Below are positions 32,899 through 41,301 of a DNA stretch of 64,000 nt, piece by piece (positions within the stretch are counted from its first letter, which is position 1; the number at the start of each line of letters is the position of its first letter). Origin of the DNA: Pedobacter jejuensis (GTDB taxonomy: Bacteria; Bacteroidota; Bacteroidia; Sphingobacteriales; Sphingobacteriaceae); contig NZ_RBEE01000042.1 of assembly GCF_003725795.1 (NCBI RefSeq), positions 310,001 through 374,000 of the forward strand. Direction: 5' to 3'. Below the pieces are notes generated by a model. The model did not search any database. It was not told the DNA's origin and saw only the letters and a list, made by a program, of their open reading frames with translations. A program made the translations under genes and the position numbers.

Positions 32899-33945
32899 AT
32901 GAAATTTCCTCAAGTAGCGGGCACCTTAGTTCTTGGTTTTGCCGCAATCAGTTTATTTGCCAACTGTAATTCGGATGGTAAAGGCGGTGGCGTTGGTAAA
33001 ATATTTTCTTCTGATACCAGCAAAAAGAAAACCGATTCTACAGTAAATGTGATGAAACCTGTTGACCCAAAATTATATGATTCTTTGGTTCGCAAATTAT
33101 CTAATGGTGATACTACTGGAAAGTGGCCTGTTAAAAATCAGCCAACCCCTTTAGCTGGTGCTATTCTTCCATTTAAACGTATTGTGGTTTATTATGGTAA
33201 TTTACACTCAAAAAAAATGGGTGCTCTTGGCGAATATGCACCAAAAGAAATGTGGCAGCGATTAAATACAGAAGTTAAGCGTTGGGAAAAAGCAGACCCT
33301 ACAACTCCAGTTCAACCTGGCTTGCATTATATTGCAGCAGTAGCGAGCGGGACACCGGGTAGAGATGGAAAATATATTAATCGCATGGCAAACAAGCAGA
33401 TAGATTCTGTTTTAGCAATCTCCAAAATGCAACCTAATACCATTGTATTTCTAGATTTGCAAGTTGCGTTGAGTACAATTAAAGCAGAACTTCCTCATAT
33501 AGAGAAATATTTACAATTACCTTATGTACACTTAGGCATCGACCCAGAATTTTCTATGAAAGACGGTTCCCTGCCTGGGAAAAAAATCGGCACCTATGAT
33601 GCAGCGGATATCAATTATGTAACTGGTTACCTTGCAGACCTAGTTAAGAAATACAATTTGCCTCCGAAAGTATTCGTTTTACATCGATTTACTAAAAAAA
33701 TGGTAACCAATTCTGCCAACATAAAATTACGTCCGGAAGTGCAAGTAGTTATGCACATGGATGGTTGGGGCGAGCCTGAATTGAAAAAAGGTACTTACCG
33801 TCATTTCATATTTAGCGAACCTGTGCAATTTACCGGCTTTAAATTGTTCTATAAAAATGATTTGAAAAAGGATCCAAAACGCTTAATGACACCCGAAGAA
33901 TTGTTGAAATTAACACCTAAGCCAATATATATTCAATATCAGTAG
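32899..33945 (+). CDS. Lipoprotein of unknown function
   Basis: 348 residues. SPII signal MKFPQVAGTLVLGFAAISLFANC has the lipid cysteine at 23, followed by a Gly/Ser/Lys linker. From about residue 88 a globular part begins with FKRIVVYYGNLHSKKM and includes PGLHYIAAVASGTPGRDG, DLQVALSTI, LGIDPEFSM and VVMHMDGWGEP, alternating strands and helices that resemble a TIM-barrel glycosidase-like fold. I recognise no named family and see no clear catalytic pair. A strong terminator follows 40 bases after the stop. Confidence 0.65.
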   Translation: MKFPQVAGTLVLGFAAISLFANCNSDGKGGGVGKIFSSDTSKKKTDSTVNVMKPVDPKLYDSLVRKLSNGDTTGKWPVKNQPTPLAGAILPFKRIVVYYGNLHSKKMGALGEYAPKEMWQRLNTEVKRWEKADPTTPVQPGLHYIAAVASGTPGRDGKYINRMANKQIDSVLAISKMQPNTIVFLDLQVALSTIKAELPHIEKYLQLPYVHLGIDPEFSMKDGSLPGKKIGTYDAADINYVTGYLADLVKKYNLPPKVFVLHRFTKKMVTNSANIKLRPEVQVVMHMDGWGEPELKKGTYRHFIFSEPVQFTGFKLFYKNDLKKDPKRLMTPEELLKLTPKPIYIQYQ

Positions 33946-33985
33946 TGTACTATAATTCTATTCGAAATTAGGATTTAAATCCTTC

Positions 33986-34019
33986 AAAAAGCCTCTTGCA
34001 ATAATACAAGAGGCTTTTT
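33986..34019 (+). terminator. Intrinsic terminator of the lipoprotein gene
   Basis: AAAAAGCCTCTTG (33986-33998) pairs with CAAGAGGCTTTTT (34007-34019) around an 8-base loop, followed by further T. A 13-bp perfect stem ending in a T-run. Confidence 0.9.
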
Positions 34020-34064
34020 TTGTACAAGTAAAACCTTTCGCATTAAATTTTCGTTAATAGAATT

Positions 34065-34610
34065 ATGCAGACAGCGATATTTGGCGGAGGATGCTTTTGG
34101 TGCACAGAAGCAGTTTTTCAATCATTACAAGGTGTAGAAAAAGTAGTTTCAGGCTACATGGGCGGCGCCTTAAAACATCCAACATATATGGAAATTTCTA
34201 ATGGCAATACCGGTCATGCGGAAGTTATTCAAATTGATTTTGATGAAACACAGATTTCATTTAATGAGTTGTTATTGATTTTCTTTAAAACACACAATCC
34301 AACTTTACTTAACAGACAAGATAGTGATAGAGGAATTCAATATCGTTCGGTAGTGTTTTACGATACACAAGAACAAAAGCGTGAAACTGAAAAAATGATA
34401 ACTGAATTAACAAGGGATAATATCTTTGATAGGCCAATTATAACCGAATTAAGTCCTGTTTCCGAATTTTATGATGCTGAGGATTATCATCAAAATTACT
34501 TTAGTAAAAATCATGAAAAGCCTTATTGCTCATTTGTCATTCAACCTAAGCTAGACAAATTTGTAAGAGAATTTCAGGATAAAATTAAACCAGAATTGCT
34601 TGGCGATTAA
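34065..34610 (+). CDS. msrA: Peptide methionine sulfoxide reductase A
   Basis: 181 residues. The nucleophile is C10 in the GGGCFWCTEAVF motif, followed by the family blocks VVSGYMGGALKHPTY, HAEVIQIDFDE and EDYHQNYFSKN. It repairs methionine-S-sulfoxide in proteins. A further cysteine in EKPYCSFVI near residue 157 could help recycling. No signal peptide, so it is cytoplasmic. Its stop overlaps the convergent dehydrogenase gene by four bases, so transcripts meet tail to tail. Confidence 0.94.
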   Translation: MQTAIFGGGCFWCTEAVFQSLQGVEKVVSGYMGGALKHPTYMEISNGNTGHAEVIQIDFDETQISFNELLLIFFKTHNPTLLNRQDSDRGIQYRSVVFYDTQEQKRETEKMITELTRDNIFDRPIITELSPVSEFYDAEDYHQNYFSKNHEKPYCSFVIQPKLDKFVREFQDKIKPELLGD

Positions 34611-35695
34611 TCGATAAAAGTAAGTAATGCATGCTGGCTTGCTGTATGAATATCTCTCCAAACCCGATTAATTTCTGATTCCTTTTTTGCAGCTTCTAAA
34701 CCACAATAGGGGAAAAGTGAATCTGTTGCGACTCGACATGCATGCGCTAATTTTCTACTGGTAAGGCTCACTTCCTTCAACTTATCCTCCTCAATAGAGC
34801 CTTTGGTTTTTAATTCTTTCCATGATTCATCAAATGTTTGATAGAAAATCGCTCTCAATCCTTCTACTTCTGATTTGTTACGCCGTAATTCTGAATTGAA
34901 ATAAGCAATTTGACTTTCGCTGTACCTCTTCAATCCTGATCGTGATGAAAATGATTCTTCTACGAGGCGAATAAAATGATTAGTCATACCCAAGCTATTT
35001 ACGGCTAAAGTAGTTTCGGCTAATTGCAAAAAAGGGTAATCAAATCCATTTTCGTCAAATTTGATATCATTGTTGATTTTAAATGTTCTATTGAAAGGAA
35101 CTTTTAAGTTTTTAACTTCAAAAGCATGACTACCAGTGGCAATTAGACCAAAGTAAGACCAGCCTGCTAAAATTTCAATTTCGTGTTTTCTAAGTATGAA
35201 TGATAGAATTTGTGGATGACCGTCTTCATCCAATATATCTGTACCATCTTCATTCTTGATTAAACAATTGGCCGTAAAAATTGTGGCATGTAGCGCTCCG
35301 CTTGCGTATTTCCAATGTCCGTTAATTGTATAGCCATCATCAGTTTTAATGGCAACGCCACCAACTGCACCACTGCCTGCAAAACAAACTTTTCTATCAG
35401 TAAAGATTTCTGTTGCTAAATCCTTATCTAAAAACCCTGCGAACCAGGCTGCACCAGCACATAAAGTTATGGTCCAACCTAAACTTCCATCCGCCTCAGC
35501 AAGTTCTTCTTCTAATCTTAAAATTTCGGGCAATTCTTTTCCTGCACCACCATACACCTTAGGCACAAAAAGTTTAAACCAGTTTTCTTGATAAGCCAGT
35601 TCCAAAATTTCTGGATGTAATTTACCCATTGCTTCTGATTGGGCAGCAAGCTTCTTTACTTGTTCTTGCCAGGTTTGGGTTATCGTATTTTGCAT
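34607..35695 (-). CDS. Acyl-CoA dehydrogenase family protein
   Basis: About 362 residues from the ATG at 35695. The longer frame starts with TTG. N-terminal helical domain (PEILELAYQENWFKLFVPKVYGG, DGSLGWTITLCAGAAW), middle beta domain (GGVAIKTDDGYTINGHWKYASGALHA), and C-terminal helices to IHTASQHALLTF. These match the flavoprotein monooxygenase/dehydrogenase branch (HsaA and DszC type) as well as acyl-CoA dehydrogenases. I do not see a catalytic glutamate with certainty, so an oxygenase role is equally possible. It lies downstream of the thiamine-transport gene on the same strand but separated by 49 bases. Confidence 0.75.
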   Translation of the reverse strand: MQNTITQTWQEQVKKLAAQSEAMGKLHPEILELAYQENWFKLFVPKVYGGAGKELPEILRLEEELAEADGSLGWTITLCAGAAWFAGFLDKDLATEIFTDRKVCFAGSGAVGGVAIKTDDGYTINGHWKYASGALHATIFTANCLIKNEDGTDILDEDGHPQILSFILRKHEIEILAGWSYFGLIATGSHAFEVKNLKVPFNRTFKINNDIKFDENGFDYPFLQLAETTLAVNSLGMTNHFIRLVEESFSSRSGLKRYSESQIAYFNSELRRNKSEVEGLRAIFYQTFDESWKELKTKGSIEEDKLKEVSLTSRKLAHACRVATDSLFPYCGLEAAKKESEINRVWRDIHTASQHALLTFID

Positions 35696-35744
35696 ATGTT
35701 TAATTTTAACCAAGAATTCATTTACAGAATTGATCTGTTATGAA

Positions 35745-36365
35745 CTAATCCGTTACGAGTTTTTTTTTACTAATAATTTTCTTCCAATCTAAAAAACCAA
35801 AAATGGCTACCACAAAAAGAAAAGTAGTTAAACACGCCATTAGTGGTAGTTTTTTATGAAACAATAGCGGTATTGCAACGATGTTGGAGATATTTAGAAA
35901 AATCCAGTTTTCGATTTTACGTTTTGCCAAAAGCCACATGCCTGCCCAAGCTGTTGACGAAACAAATGCATCAAGAAGAGGGACATCAGAATCGGTGTGA
36001 TTTCGCAATACAAAATAAAAAATAAAGAAGCCAACAACAGAAATTAACACTGCAATTGTAAGCTCTTTGCTAGTACTCCACGAAACCTGGTTTTGCCCAT
36101 CGGCTTTGCGTTTTTTCCAAATTACCCATCCGTAAACGCTCATAATCAAATAATAAATACTTAAAAGCATTTCTGCGTACAGCTTAATATTTAGCAACAG
36201 AAACATGGATAATAAAATTGAGATAATTCCTGTTGGATAAAGCCAGATGCTATTTTTCTTTGCCAACAAAACTTCTGATACACCAAAACCGACAGCCATC
36301 CATTCTACAATAGATGTATTTACAATTTGCTTTTGAAAAAGATTAAACCACTCTTGAAAATTCAT
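35745..36365 (-). CDS. pnuT: PnuC-family transporter, probable thiamine transporter PnuT
   Basis: 206 residues with seven hydrophobic segments and the PnuC pattern EWMAVGFGVSEVLLAKKNSIWLYPTGIISILLS, then SVYGWVIWKKRKADGQ, then DAFVSSTAWAGMWLLAKRKIENWIFL. PnuC proteins carry vitamin precursors by facilitated diffusion. The TPP riboswitch upstream argues for thiamine as substrate, the PnuT branch, and not nicotinamide riboside. Expression should fall when thiamine diphosphate is high. No thiamine kinase gene lies within the window. Encoded on the minus strand between the dehydrogenase gene and the array at 36.7 kb. Confidence 0.85.
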   Translation of the reverse strand: MNFQEWFNLFQKQIVNTSIVEWMAVGFGVSEVLLAKKNSIWLYPTGIISILLSMFLLLNIKLYAEMLLSIYYLIMSVYGWVIWKKRKADGQNQVSWSTSKELTIAVLISVVGFFIFYFVLRNHTDSDVPLLDAFVSSTAWAGMWLLAKRKIENWIFLNISNIVAIPLLFHKKLPLMACLTTFLFVVAIFGFLDWKKIISKKKLVTD

Positions 36366-36404
36366 TTACAATACGCTACGTCTTTCGACCAATAAAAATT
36401 ATTG

Positions 36405-36430
36405 AAAAACTGCTTTCGGGGCGAAACAGC
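36405..36430 (-). terminator. Riboswitch-linked terminator of pnuT
   Basis: On the minus strand CTGTTTCG, CCC, CGAAAGCAG form a stem with one bulge, followed by TTTTT. Distance from the aptamer (about 15 bases downstream) suits a transcriptional expression platform. Confidence 0.65.
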
Positions 36431-36442
36431 ATTGTAAATTTG

Positions 36443-36622
36443 ACCTCTTCCCTACGTCGGCATTATCCGAATCAGGTGCATTAAAAAGTCGAAAGGTTTT
36501 GAGGTGTAAGGCATAAGGTGAAAACCCTTAACCTTAAGCCTTTTTCCTTAAGCCTCTTAAATGGGTGTAATCTCAGCCTTTTGTTCGCAACAGAAATTGC
36601 AGAATTCAAAAAGCACCCCTTT
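36443..36622 (-). ncRNA. TPP (thiamine pyrophosphate) riboswitch
   Basis: Reading on the minus strand, the aptamer motifs occur in order: GGGGTGC (36613-36619), GCTGAGA (36571-36577), then ACCTGATTCGGATAATGCCG (36458-36477) and ACGTAGGGAA (36448-36457). The core motifs match the TPP consensus. The stretch between GCTGAGA and CTGAT is about 95 bases, longer than the usual 30-40. It is built of repeated AAGGCTTAAGG-like segments that could fold as an extended P3a stem. The downstream terminator at 36405-36430 supplies an off switch, and the first gene after it is the PnuC-type transporter at 35745-36365. Confidence 0.93.
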
Positions 36623-36688
36623 GAGTAAGACAAATATAGTTTTTATAATGGAAGATGAAGAGTTTTAATTATCATTCAGAATTTTTCC

Positions 36689-37202
36689 CGGTCGTCATGC
36701 TGAAGTTATTTCAACATCTTTCATGCAAAAGCAGCCTTGCTATTAGGACCCTGAAATGAAATCAGGGTGACGAGCGTTCATAGCAATTTAATGATATATA
36801 GCATTGCGCTTTCCCGGTCGTCATGCTGAATTTATTTCAGCATCTTTCATGCAAAGCAGCCTTGCTATTAAGACCCTGAAATGAATTCAGGGTGACGAGC
36901 GTTCGAAGCAATTTTAAGTCTGCCGATACCTCATAAATCCAGATGAAAGTTATTTACGCGTAGCATTGCATTAGTGCAATGGGTTTCGCGGTCGTCATGC
37001 TGAAGTTATTTCAGCATCTTTCCTAATAAGCAGCCTTGCTATTGAGACCCTGAAATGAATTCAGGGTGACGACCTTTCATAGCGAATTTTAATGAGATCT
37101 AGTATTGCGTTTTCGAGGTCGTCATGCTGAAGTTATTTCAACATCTTTCATAATAAGCTACCTTGATATTAAGACCCTGAAATGAATTCAGGGTTACGAC
37201 CG
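36689..37202. repeat. Four-copy array of bipartite palindromes, opposite orientation
   Basis: Units start near 36689, 36815, 36989 and 37116 (spacing 126, 174 and 127 bases). Each has the ATGCTGAA...TTCAGCAT palindrome first, then a conserved linker (CAGCCTTGCTATTA-like), then GACCCTGAAAT...TTCAGGGTGACG. This is the reverse complement of the order in the 21.7-kb array. It lies in the gap between the riboswitch region and the 3' end of parC. No gene is apparent in the 630 bases. Confidence 0.9.
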
Positions 37203-37253
37203 TTCATAGCATTTTAAGTCTGCAGATGCCTCTCAATAACGAAATCATTATAA

Positions 37254-40112
37254 CTAAAACAAGCCCAATTGCCCTTTATCATCAATCTCAATATCATTCG
37301 GATTGGTAATCTCAAAATCTATTTTCTTAGCTGGTTTTTCCTCAGCTTTCGGTTTATCGGCTTCACTTTTTTGTGCTGGTTTTGCATCTTCCTCTTTAGG
37401 AGGTTCTACAACAGGCGTTTGAACAGCTTTTTCTTCTAGCTTATTATCATTTACCGGCAGCTGTTCAATAACCTTAGATTTTGTTGGTTCTAATATTGGT
37501 TCCTCAACAACTTCAGTTGCGAAGGTTTCCTGTTCAGTAAAATCAACAGCATCTTCAGTTTCAAGAGAAATTTCTTCCTCAACATTATCGCCTGAAATAA
37601 TTTCTTCTACTTCGATTTCTGGTTCAACCAATTTAACTTTCTGTACATCATGTGGTGATAGTCGATTACCATTAGCTTTCAAGCCCTTAACATCAATCGC
37701 TTCAGATAAAACAACTTCTATCGTTTCAGGAATTTGGGTTTTGCCTTTTAAAACATCTACTACAACTTTTGCAGCAGGATTTGCCGTTAAATACAACAAT
37801 TTGGATTTCTGCTCTTCGCTGATGAAAATTGTTTTACGCCCTATAGATTGTAATTCGAAAACGAAGCGTTTTATAAAATAATTTTGTGCTTTACCCTCGA
37901 AATGAACCGCAGCAAAAACTTTTTCAGGGTCGAACTTTTCAATTAAAATCAAACCATCATCAAAATGATTGCTTAACTCGAATGAACTTAATTCATAGTA
38001 ACCATCTTTATGGATTTGCAAAATTCTATCATCGCCATCAAATTCCCCAAGAAATTTTCCTCTGCCATCAACATTCAGGCGTTTCAATAAATCATCATAC
38101 CAAATCTTAAGTCCTGATAAAGTTGAAACACCTTTGCTTTTCAACACAATTTTTTTAACCGGGTATTTTGAAATAATATTTCCTTGAGAACCACGACCTT
38201 TTATTACAACTTCGGCAAAATCCTGGTCGAATTGAAGTTTACGAAGTTTAGAATGCGGTTTCAAAGCCACACTTACAATTTCGGCTTCTCCATTTGGGTT
38301 TGCAGAAAAATACAATACTTTTGAGCCTTTTGTTCCTTTAGTTAAGTCGTATTCTTTATCGCGGGTAACGCCAACAACCGCAAAACGTTTAATGTATGCT
38401 GTACCTGTAGAGCCATCTTTATAAATCATATTATAAATGGTTCGTTCATCATTTTTCTTAAAAACCTGGGCATGAATAATTCCTTTACCTACAAAAGTTT
38501 TATCGGCTACTTTGGTAATGATACATTTCCCATCCTCACGAAACACAATCACTTCATCAATATCAGAGCAATCGGCAATAAATTCATCTTTACGTAAACC
38601 GGTTCCAATAAAACCATCTTCGCGATTCATGTACAATTTAACATTCGCTAAAGCTACTTTGGATGCCTCAACCCTATCAAACAATCTGATTTCTGTTTTA
38701 CGTTCTCTGCCTTTGCTGTATTTATCCTTTAGCCTTTGAAACCAGGCAATGGCATAGTCTGTTAAATGTTTTAAATGATTTTTAACCACTTTGATTTCAT
38801 CTTCCAGATTTTTCATTTGCTCATCAGCCTTTTTCACATCAAAACGGGTGATGCTACTCATCGGCTTATCGATTAGCTTTTTAAAATCTTCTGGTAAAAT
38901 TTCGCGGTAAAGTGATGGTTTAAACGGTTCGAATAGAACATGCAACACCTCTACCACGTTATCAAAATTGGGCGAATTTTCATATTCAGGATTTTTATAC
39001 ATCCCTTCCTGAATAAATATTTTGAGTAATGAACTAAAGAAAATTTTCTCTTGCAACTCATGCAAACGAATTTCAAGTTCCTTTTTTAGTAAGCGTTTAG
39101 TGTGTTTTGTATTTTCAATCAGGATATCATTTACACTTAAAAAATGTGGCTTATCATCCTGAATGATACATGTATTTGGAGAGATGGAAACTTCACAAGC
39201 GGTAAAAGCATACAACGCATCTATGGTTACATCGGGCGAAATACCTGGCGCCAAATGCACAATAATTTCTACATGCGCTGCTGTACTATCTTCAATTTTT
39301 TTGATTTTGATTTTGCCCTTATCATTGGCGGCCAAAATACTATCAATTACCGAACTTGTTGTGGTGCTATACGGAACTTCGGTAATCACCAAAGTCTTTT
39401 TATCTTTTTCCGTTATTTTTGCCCTAACCCGAATTTTACCACCACGTTGCCCCTCGTTGTAATTCGAGAAATCGGCCATTCCACCTGTAAAAAAATCTGG
39501 CAAAATGTTCGGCCGAACACCTTTTAAAGCTTCAATTGATGCATCTAAAAGTTCGATAAAATTATGTGGCATTACTTTGGTTGCCAAACCAACGGCAATT
39601 CCTTCTGCTCCTTGCGCCAATAGCAATGGGAATTTAACCGGTAAGGTAATTGGTTCGTTGTTTCTTCCGTCGTAACTTAATTGCCACTCGGTGGTATCGG
39701 CATTAAAAACAACTTCATTCGCAAATTTTGATAGTCGTGCTTCTATGTATCGTGGAGCTGCAGCACTATCGCCGGTAATTGGGTCGCCCCAGTTGCCTTG
39801 CATATCAATAAGCAAATCTTTCTGACCAATTTGCACCATTGCATCGCCTATGGAAGCATCGCCATGCGGATGATACTTCATTGTATTACCGATAACGTTT
39901 GCAGCTTTGTTGAAACGACCATCGTCCATTTCTTTCAGCGAATGCATAATACGTCGCTGAACGGGTTTTAAACCGTCATGAATGTGCGGCACAGCACGAT
40001 CTAGAATTACATAAGACGCATAATCGAGGAACCAGTTTTCGTATAAACCGTTAATTGGGGTTATGGTATGTTTGTGTTCTTCGTTTAGGTTTTGGTCTAA
40101 TTCTTCACTCAT
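37254..40112 (-). CDS. parC: DNA topoisomerase IV subunit A
   Basis: 952 residues. DNA cleavage tyrosine Y122 in AAAPRYIEARLS, preceded by the quinolone-region helix KYHPHGDASIGDAMV and the TNPI-like GDPITGDSAA motif. A winged-helix/tower region follows to about 460, then a C-terminal beta-propeller. The tail (about 830-952) is acidic and lysine-proline-rich, with KSKVIEQLPVNDNKLEE and EEKPAKKIDFE, a common extension in this phylum. I prefer ParC to GyrA because the propeller lacks an obvious QRRGGKG box. ParE is at 54-56 kb, not adjacent. Confidence 0.88.
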   Translation of the reverse strand: MSEELDQNLNEEHKHTITPINGLYENWFLDYASYVILDRAVPHIHDGLKPVQRRIMHSLKEMDDGRFNKAANVIGNTMKYHPHGDASIGDAMVQIGQKDLLIDMQGNWGDPITGDSAAAPRYIEARLSKFANEVVFNADTTEWQLSYDGRNNEPITLPVKFPLLLAQGAEGIAVGLATKVMPHNFIELLDASIEALKGVRPNILPDFFTGGMADFSNYNEGQRGGKIRVRAKITEKDKKTLVITEVPYSTTTSSVIDSILAANDKGKIKIKKIEDSTAAHVEIIVHLAPGISPDVTIDALYAFTACEVSISPNTCIIQDDKPHFLSVNDILIENTKHTKRLLKKELEIRLHELQEKIFFSSLLKIFIQEGMYKNPEYENSPNFDNVVEVLHVLFEPFKPSLYREILPEDFKKLIDKPMSSITRFDVKKADEQMKNLEDEIKVVKNHLKHLTDYAIAWFQRLKDKYSKGRERKTEIRLFDRVEASKVALANVKLYMNREDGFIGTGLRKDEFIADCSDIDEVIVFREDGKCIITKVADKTFVGKGIIHAQVFKKNDERTIYNMIYKDGSTGTAYIKRFAVVGVTRDKEYDLTKGTKGSKVLYFSANPNGEAEIVSVALKPHSKLRKLQFDQDFAEVVIKGRGSQGNIISKYPVKKIVLKSKGVSTLSGLKIWYDDLLKRLNVDGRGKFLGEFDGDDRILQIHKDGYYELSSFELSNHFDDGLILIEKFDPEKVFAAVHFEGKAQNYFIKRFVFELQSIGRKTIFISEEQKSKLLYLTANPAAKVVVDVLKGKTQIPETIEVVLSEAIDVKGLKANGNRLSPHDVQKVKLVEPEIEVEEIISGDNVEEEISLETEDAVDFTEQETFATEVVEEPILEPTKSKVIEQLPVNDNKLEEKAVQTPVVEPPKEEDAKPAQKSEADKPKAEEKPAKKIDFEITNPNDIEIDDKGQLGLF

Positions 40113-40227
40113 CTAATTACAAAAATTGGCAGCCGTAAATATAATAAAAATGATTTTACGGAATGATTGAGGTTATTCACATTTAATGAATGATTATTTT
40201 ATAGAAAGATTAATGTTTGAGGATTTA

Positions 40228-40501
40228 AGCTTTGACAAATTTTTTGCTTGTCCGCTATTAAATTTGTCAAAGGGACGTTTGTGTTGTTACAGACCATTAA
40301 GCTTTGACAAATTTCTTGCTTATCCGCTATTAAATTTGTCAAAGCTAGGGACGGTTTGTGTATTTTACAGATTATTGAGCTTTGACAAATTTCTTGCTTA
40401 TCCGCTATTAAATTTGTCAAAGCTAGGGACGTTTTGTGTTTGTATAGATTATTAAGCTTTGACAAATTTCTTGCTTGTCCGCTATTAAATTTGTCAAAGC
40501 T
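40228..40501. repeat. Four-copy array of 47-bp hairpins
   Basis: Copies begin at 40228, 40300, 40378 and 40455 (spacing 72, 78 and 77). Each is AGCTTTGACAAATTT, a 17-base loop (CTTGCTTATCCGCTATT), and AAATTTGTCAAAGCT: arms of 15 bases and a loop of constant sequence. The first copy has a slightly damaged right arm. Spacers (GGGACGTTTTGTGTT...) are also similar. Located upstream of parC and downstream of the DUF559 gene. Open frames through it on both strands arise from the repeats. Confidence 0.92.
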
Positions 40502-40584
40502 TGTAGAATTGATTTCTCTTTTTACACTAAAATTCAAATTAAATAAAAATCCAAATCTTGATTATGCAGGTATAAGCCCTGTCT

Positions 40585-40600
40585 CCCCCGCTGGCGGGGG
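40585..40600. repeat. GC-rich 16-bp hairpin
   Basis: CCCCCGC, TG, GCGGGGG, a perfect stem in AT-rich surroundings, followed by AATTAAAGGGGGTGG. It is close to the 3' end of the DUF559 gene and one of several such GC-rich palindromes in the window (13754, 16351). Confidence 0.7.
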
Positions 40601-40602
40601 AA

Positions 40603-41013
40603 TTAAAGGGGGTGGTTGTTTTTGTTATTGTTAAACCCTTCAACATAAAAGCATATAGCACGATTAACATTTACAATATCTTTAAGAATTTCATCATCAT
40701 TGAATCGAAGCACAGTAAACCCAATGTCGATCAAAAGCTTATCTCTTGTGATATCTTTTTTCGCTACATCTTCCCAATGATGTGTTAAACCATCAACCTC
40801 AATAATGAGCATCAACTCTTTACACATAAAATCAACAATAAAATTTAATATTGGTCTTTGCCTTCGAAATTGGTAGCCCATCATCTGTTTACCACTTAAC
40901 ACATATTTCCAAAGGCAGGCTTCCGCCTTTGTCATGTCTTTTCGGTTAGAATTAGCAAATTTCTTAAGATTAGTGTTGTAATGCCAAAGATTATCTTTAT
41001 TAGCCTCATCCAT
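40603..41013 (-). CDS. DUF559 (VSR-like nuclease fold) protein
   Basis: 136 residues. Blocks typical of DUF559 are MTKAEACLWKYVLSGKQMMGYQFRRQRPILNFIVDFMCKE, then LMLIIEVDGLTHHW, then DKLLIDIGFTVLRFNDDEIL. DUF559 is related to the very short patch repair/restriction endonuclease fold, with the acidic residues in IVDF and EVDG positioned as in an active site. Role unknown; not near a restriction-modification gene. The last codons (NNNKNNHPL) read into a GC-rich intergenic repeat. The gene sits between the four-hairpin array and a tandem 80-bp duplication. Confidence 0.8.
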   Translation of the reverse strand: MDEANKDNLWHYNTNLKKFANSNRKDMTKAEACLWKYVLSGKQMMGYQFRRQRPILNFIVDFMCKELMLIIEVDGLTHHWEDVAKKDITRDKLLIDIGFTVLRFNDDEILKDIVNVNRAICFYVEGFNNNKNNHPL

Positions 41014-41090
41014 ATTTCAAGATAAGAATTAATTTATTTTTTCTAACGGATAAATTGAAAGATAGCGAATGTTATAACTTTTAAATCCTC

Positions 41091-41250
41091 CCCCTGCCTC
41101 CTCCAAAGGGGGAGACAAAGTGCAGACAGCATGATGGAATATCAGATTGGTATTGTAAGTTGTTATATTTCCCCTGCCCCCTCCAAAGGGGGAGACAAAG
41201 TGCAGACAGCATGATGGAATATCAAATTGGTATTGTAAGTTGTTAATATT
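41091..41250. repeat. Two tandem 80-bp copies
   Basis: The same sequence (CCCCTGCCTCCTCCAAAGGG..., then GACAAAGTGCAGACAGCATG..., then ATTGGTATTGTAAGTTGTTA) runs twice head to tail, starting at 41091 and 41171, with only a few mismatches. The first part contains a GC-rich CTCC/GGAG hairpin. The open frame spanning both copies has no family features. Confidence 0.85.
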
Positions 41251-41301
41251 TTCCAATCATTTTCTAATCTATTGTAAATCTTGTCAAAAGCCTTAGCTCA
41301 A

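Noticed and set aside
34607..35713. TTG start at 35713 for the acyl-CoA dehydrogenase gene
   Set aside because: The ATG six codons later begins a normal family N-terminus, so the TTG was not used. Similar choices were made at 5236, 10138, 48844 and 60052.
37254..40112. Call as gyrA
   Set aside because: General plan fits both, but I see no GyrA box (QRRGGKG) in the C-terminal propeller, and a topoisomerase IV type parE lies in the same window. I keep parC with moderate confidence.
40186..40537. Two long open frames on opposite strands with repeated LSFDKFLAYPLLNLSK-type units
   Set aside because: They are direct translation of the four hairpin copies. The 77-base spacing breaks the frame, neither has a family resemblance, and there is no start context. 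I treat the DNA as a repeat array.
41029..41256. 75-codon minus-strand frame with repeated FHHAVCTLSPPLEEAGG
   Set aside because: It runs through the two 80-bp tandem copies; the repetition comes from DNA duplication and there is no protein family.
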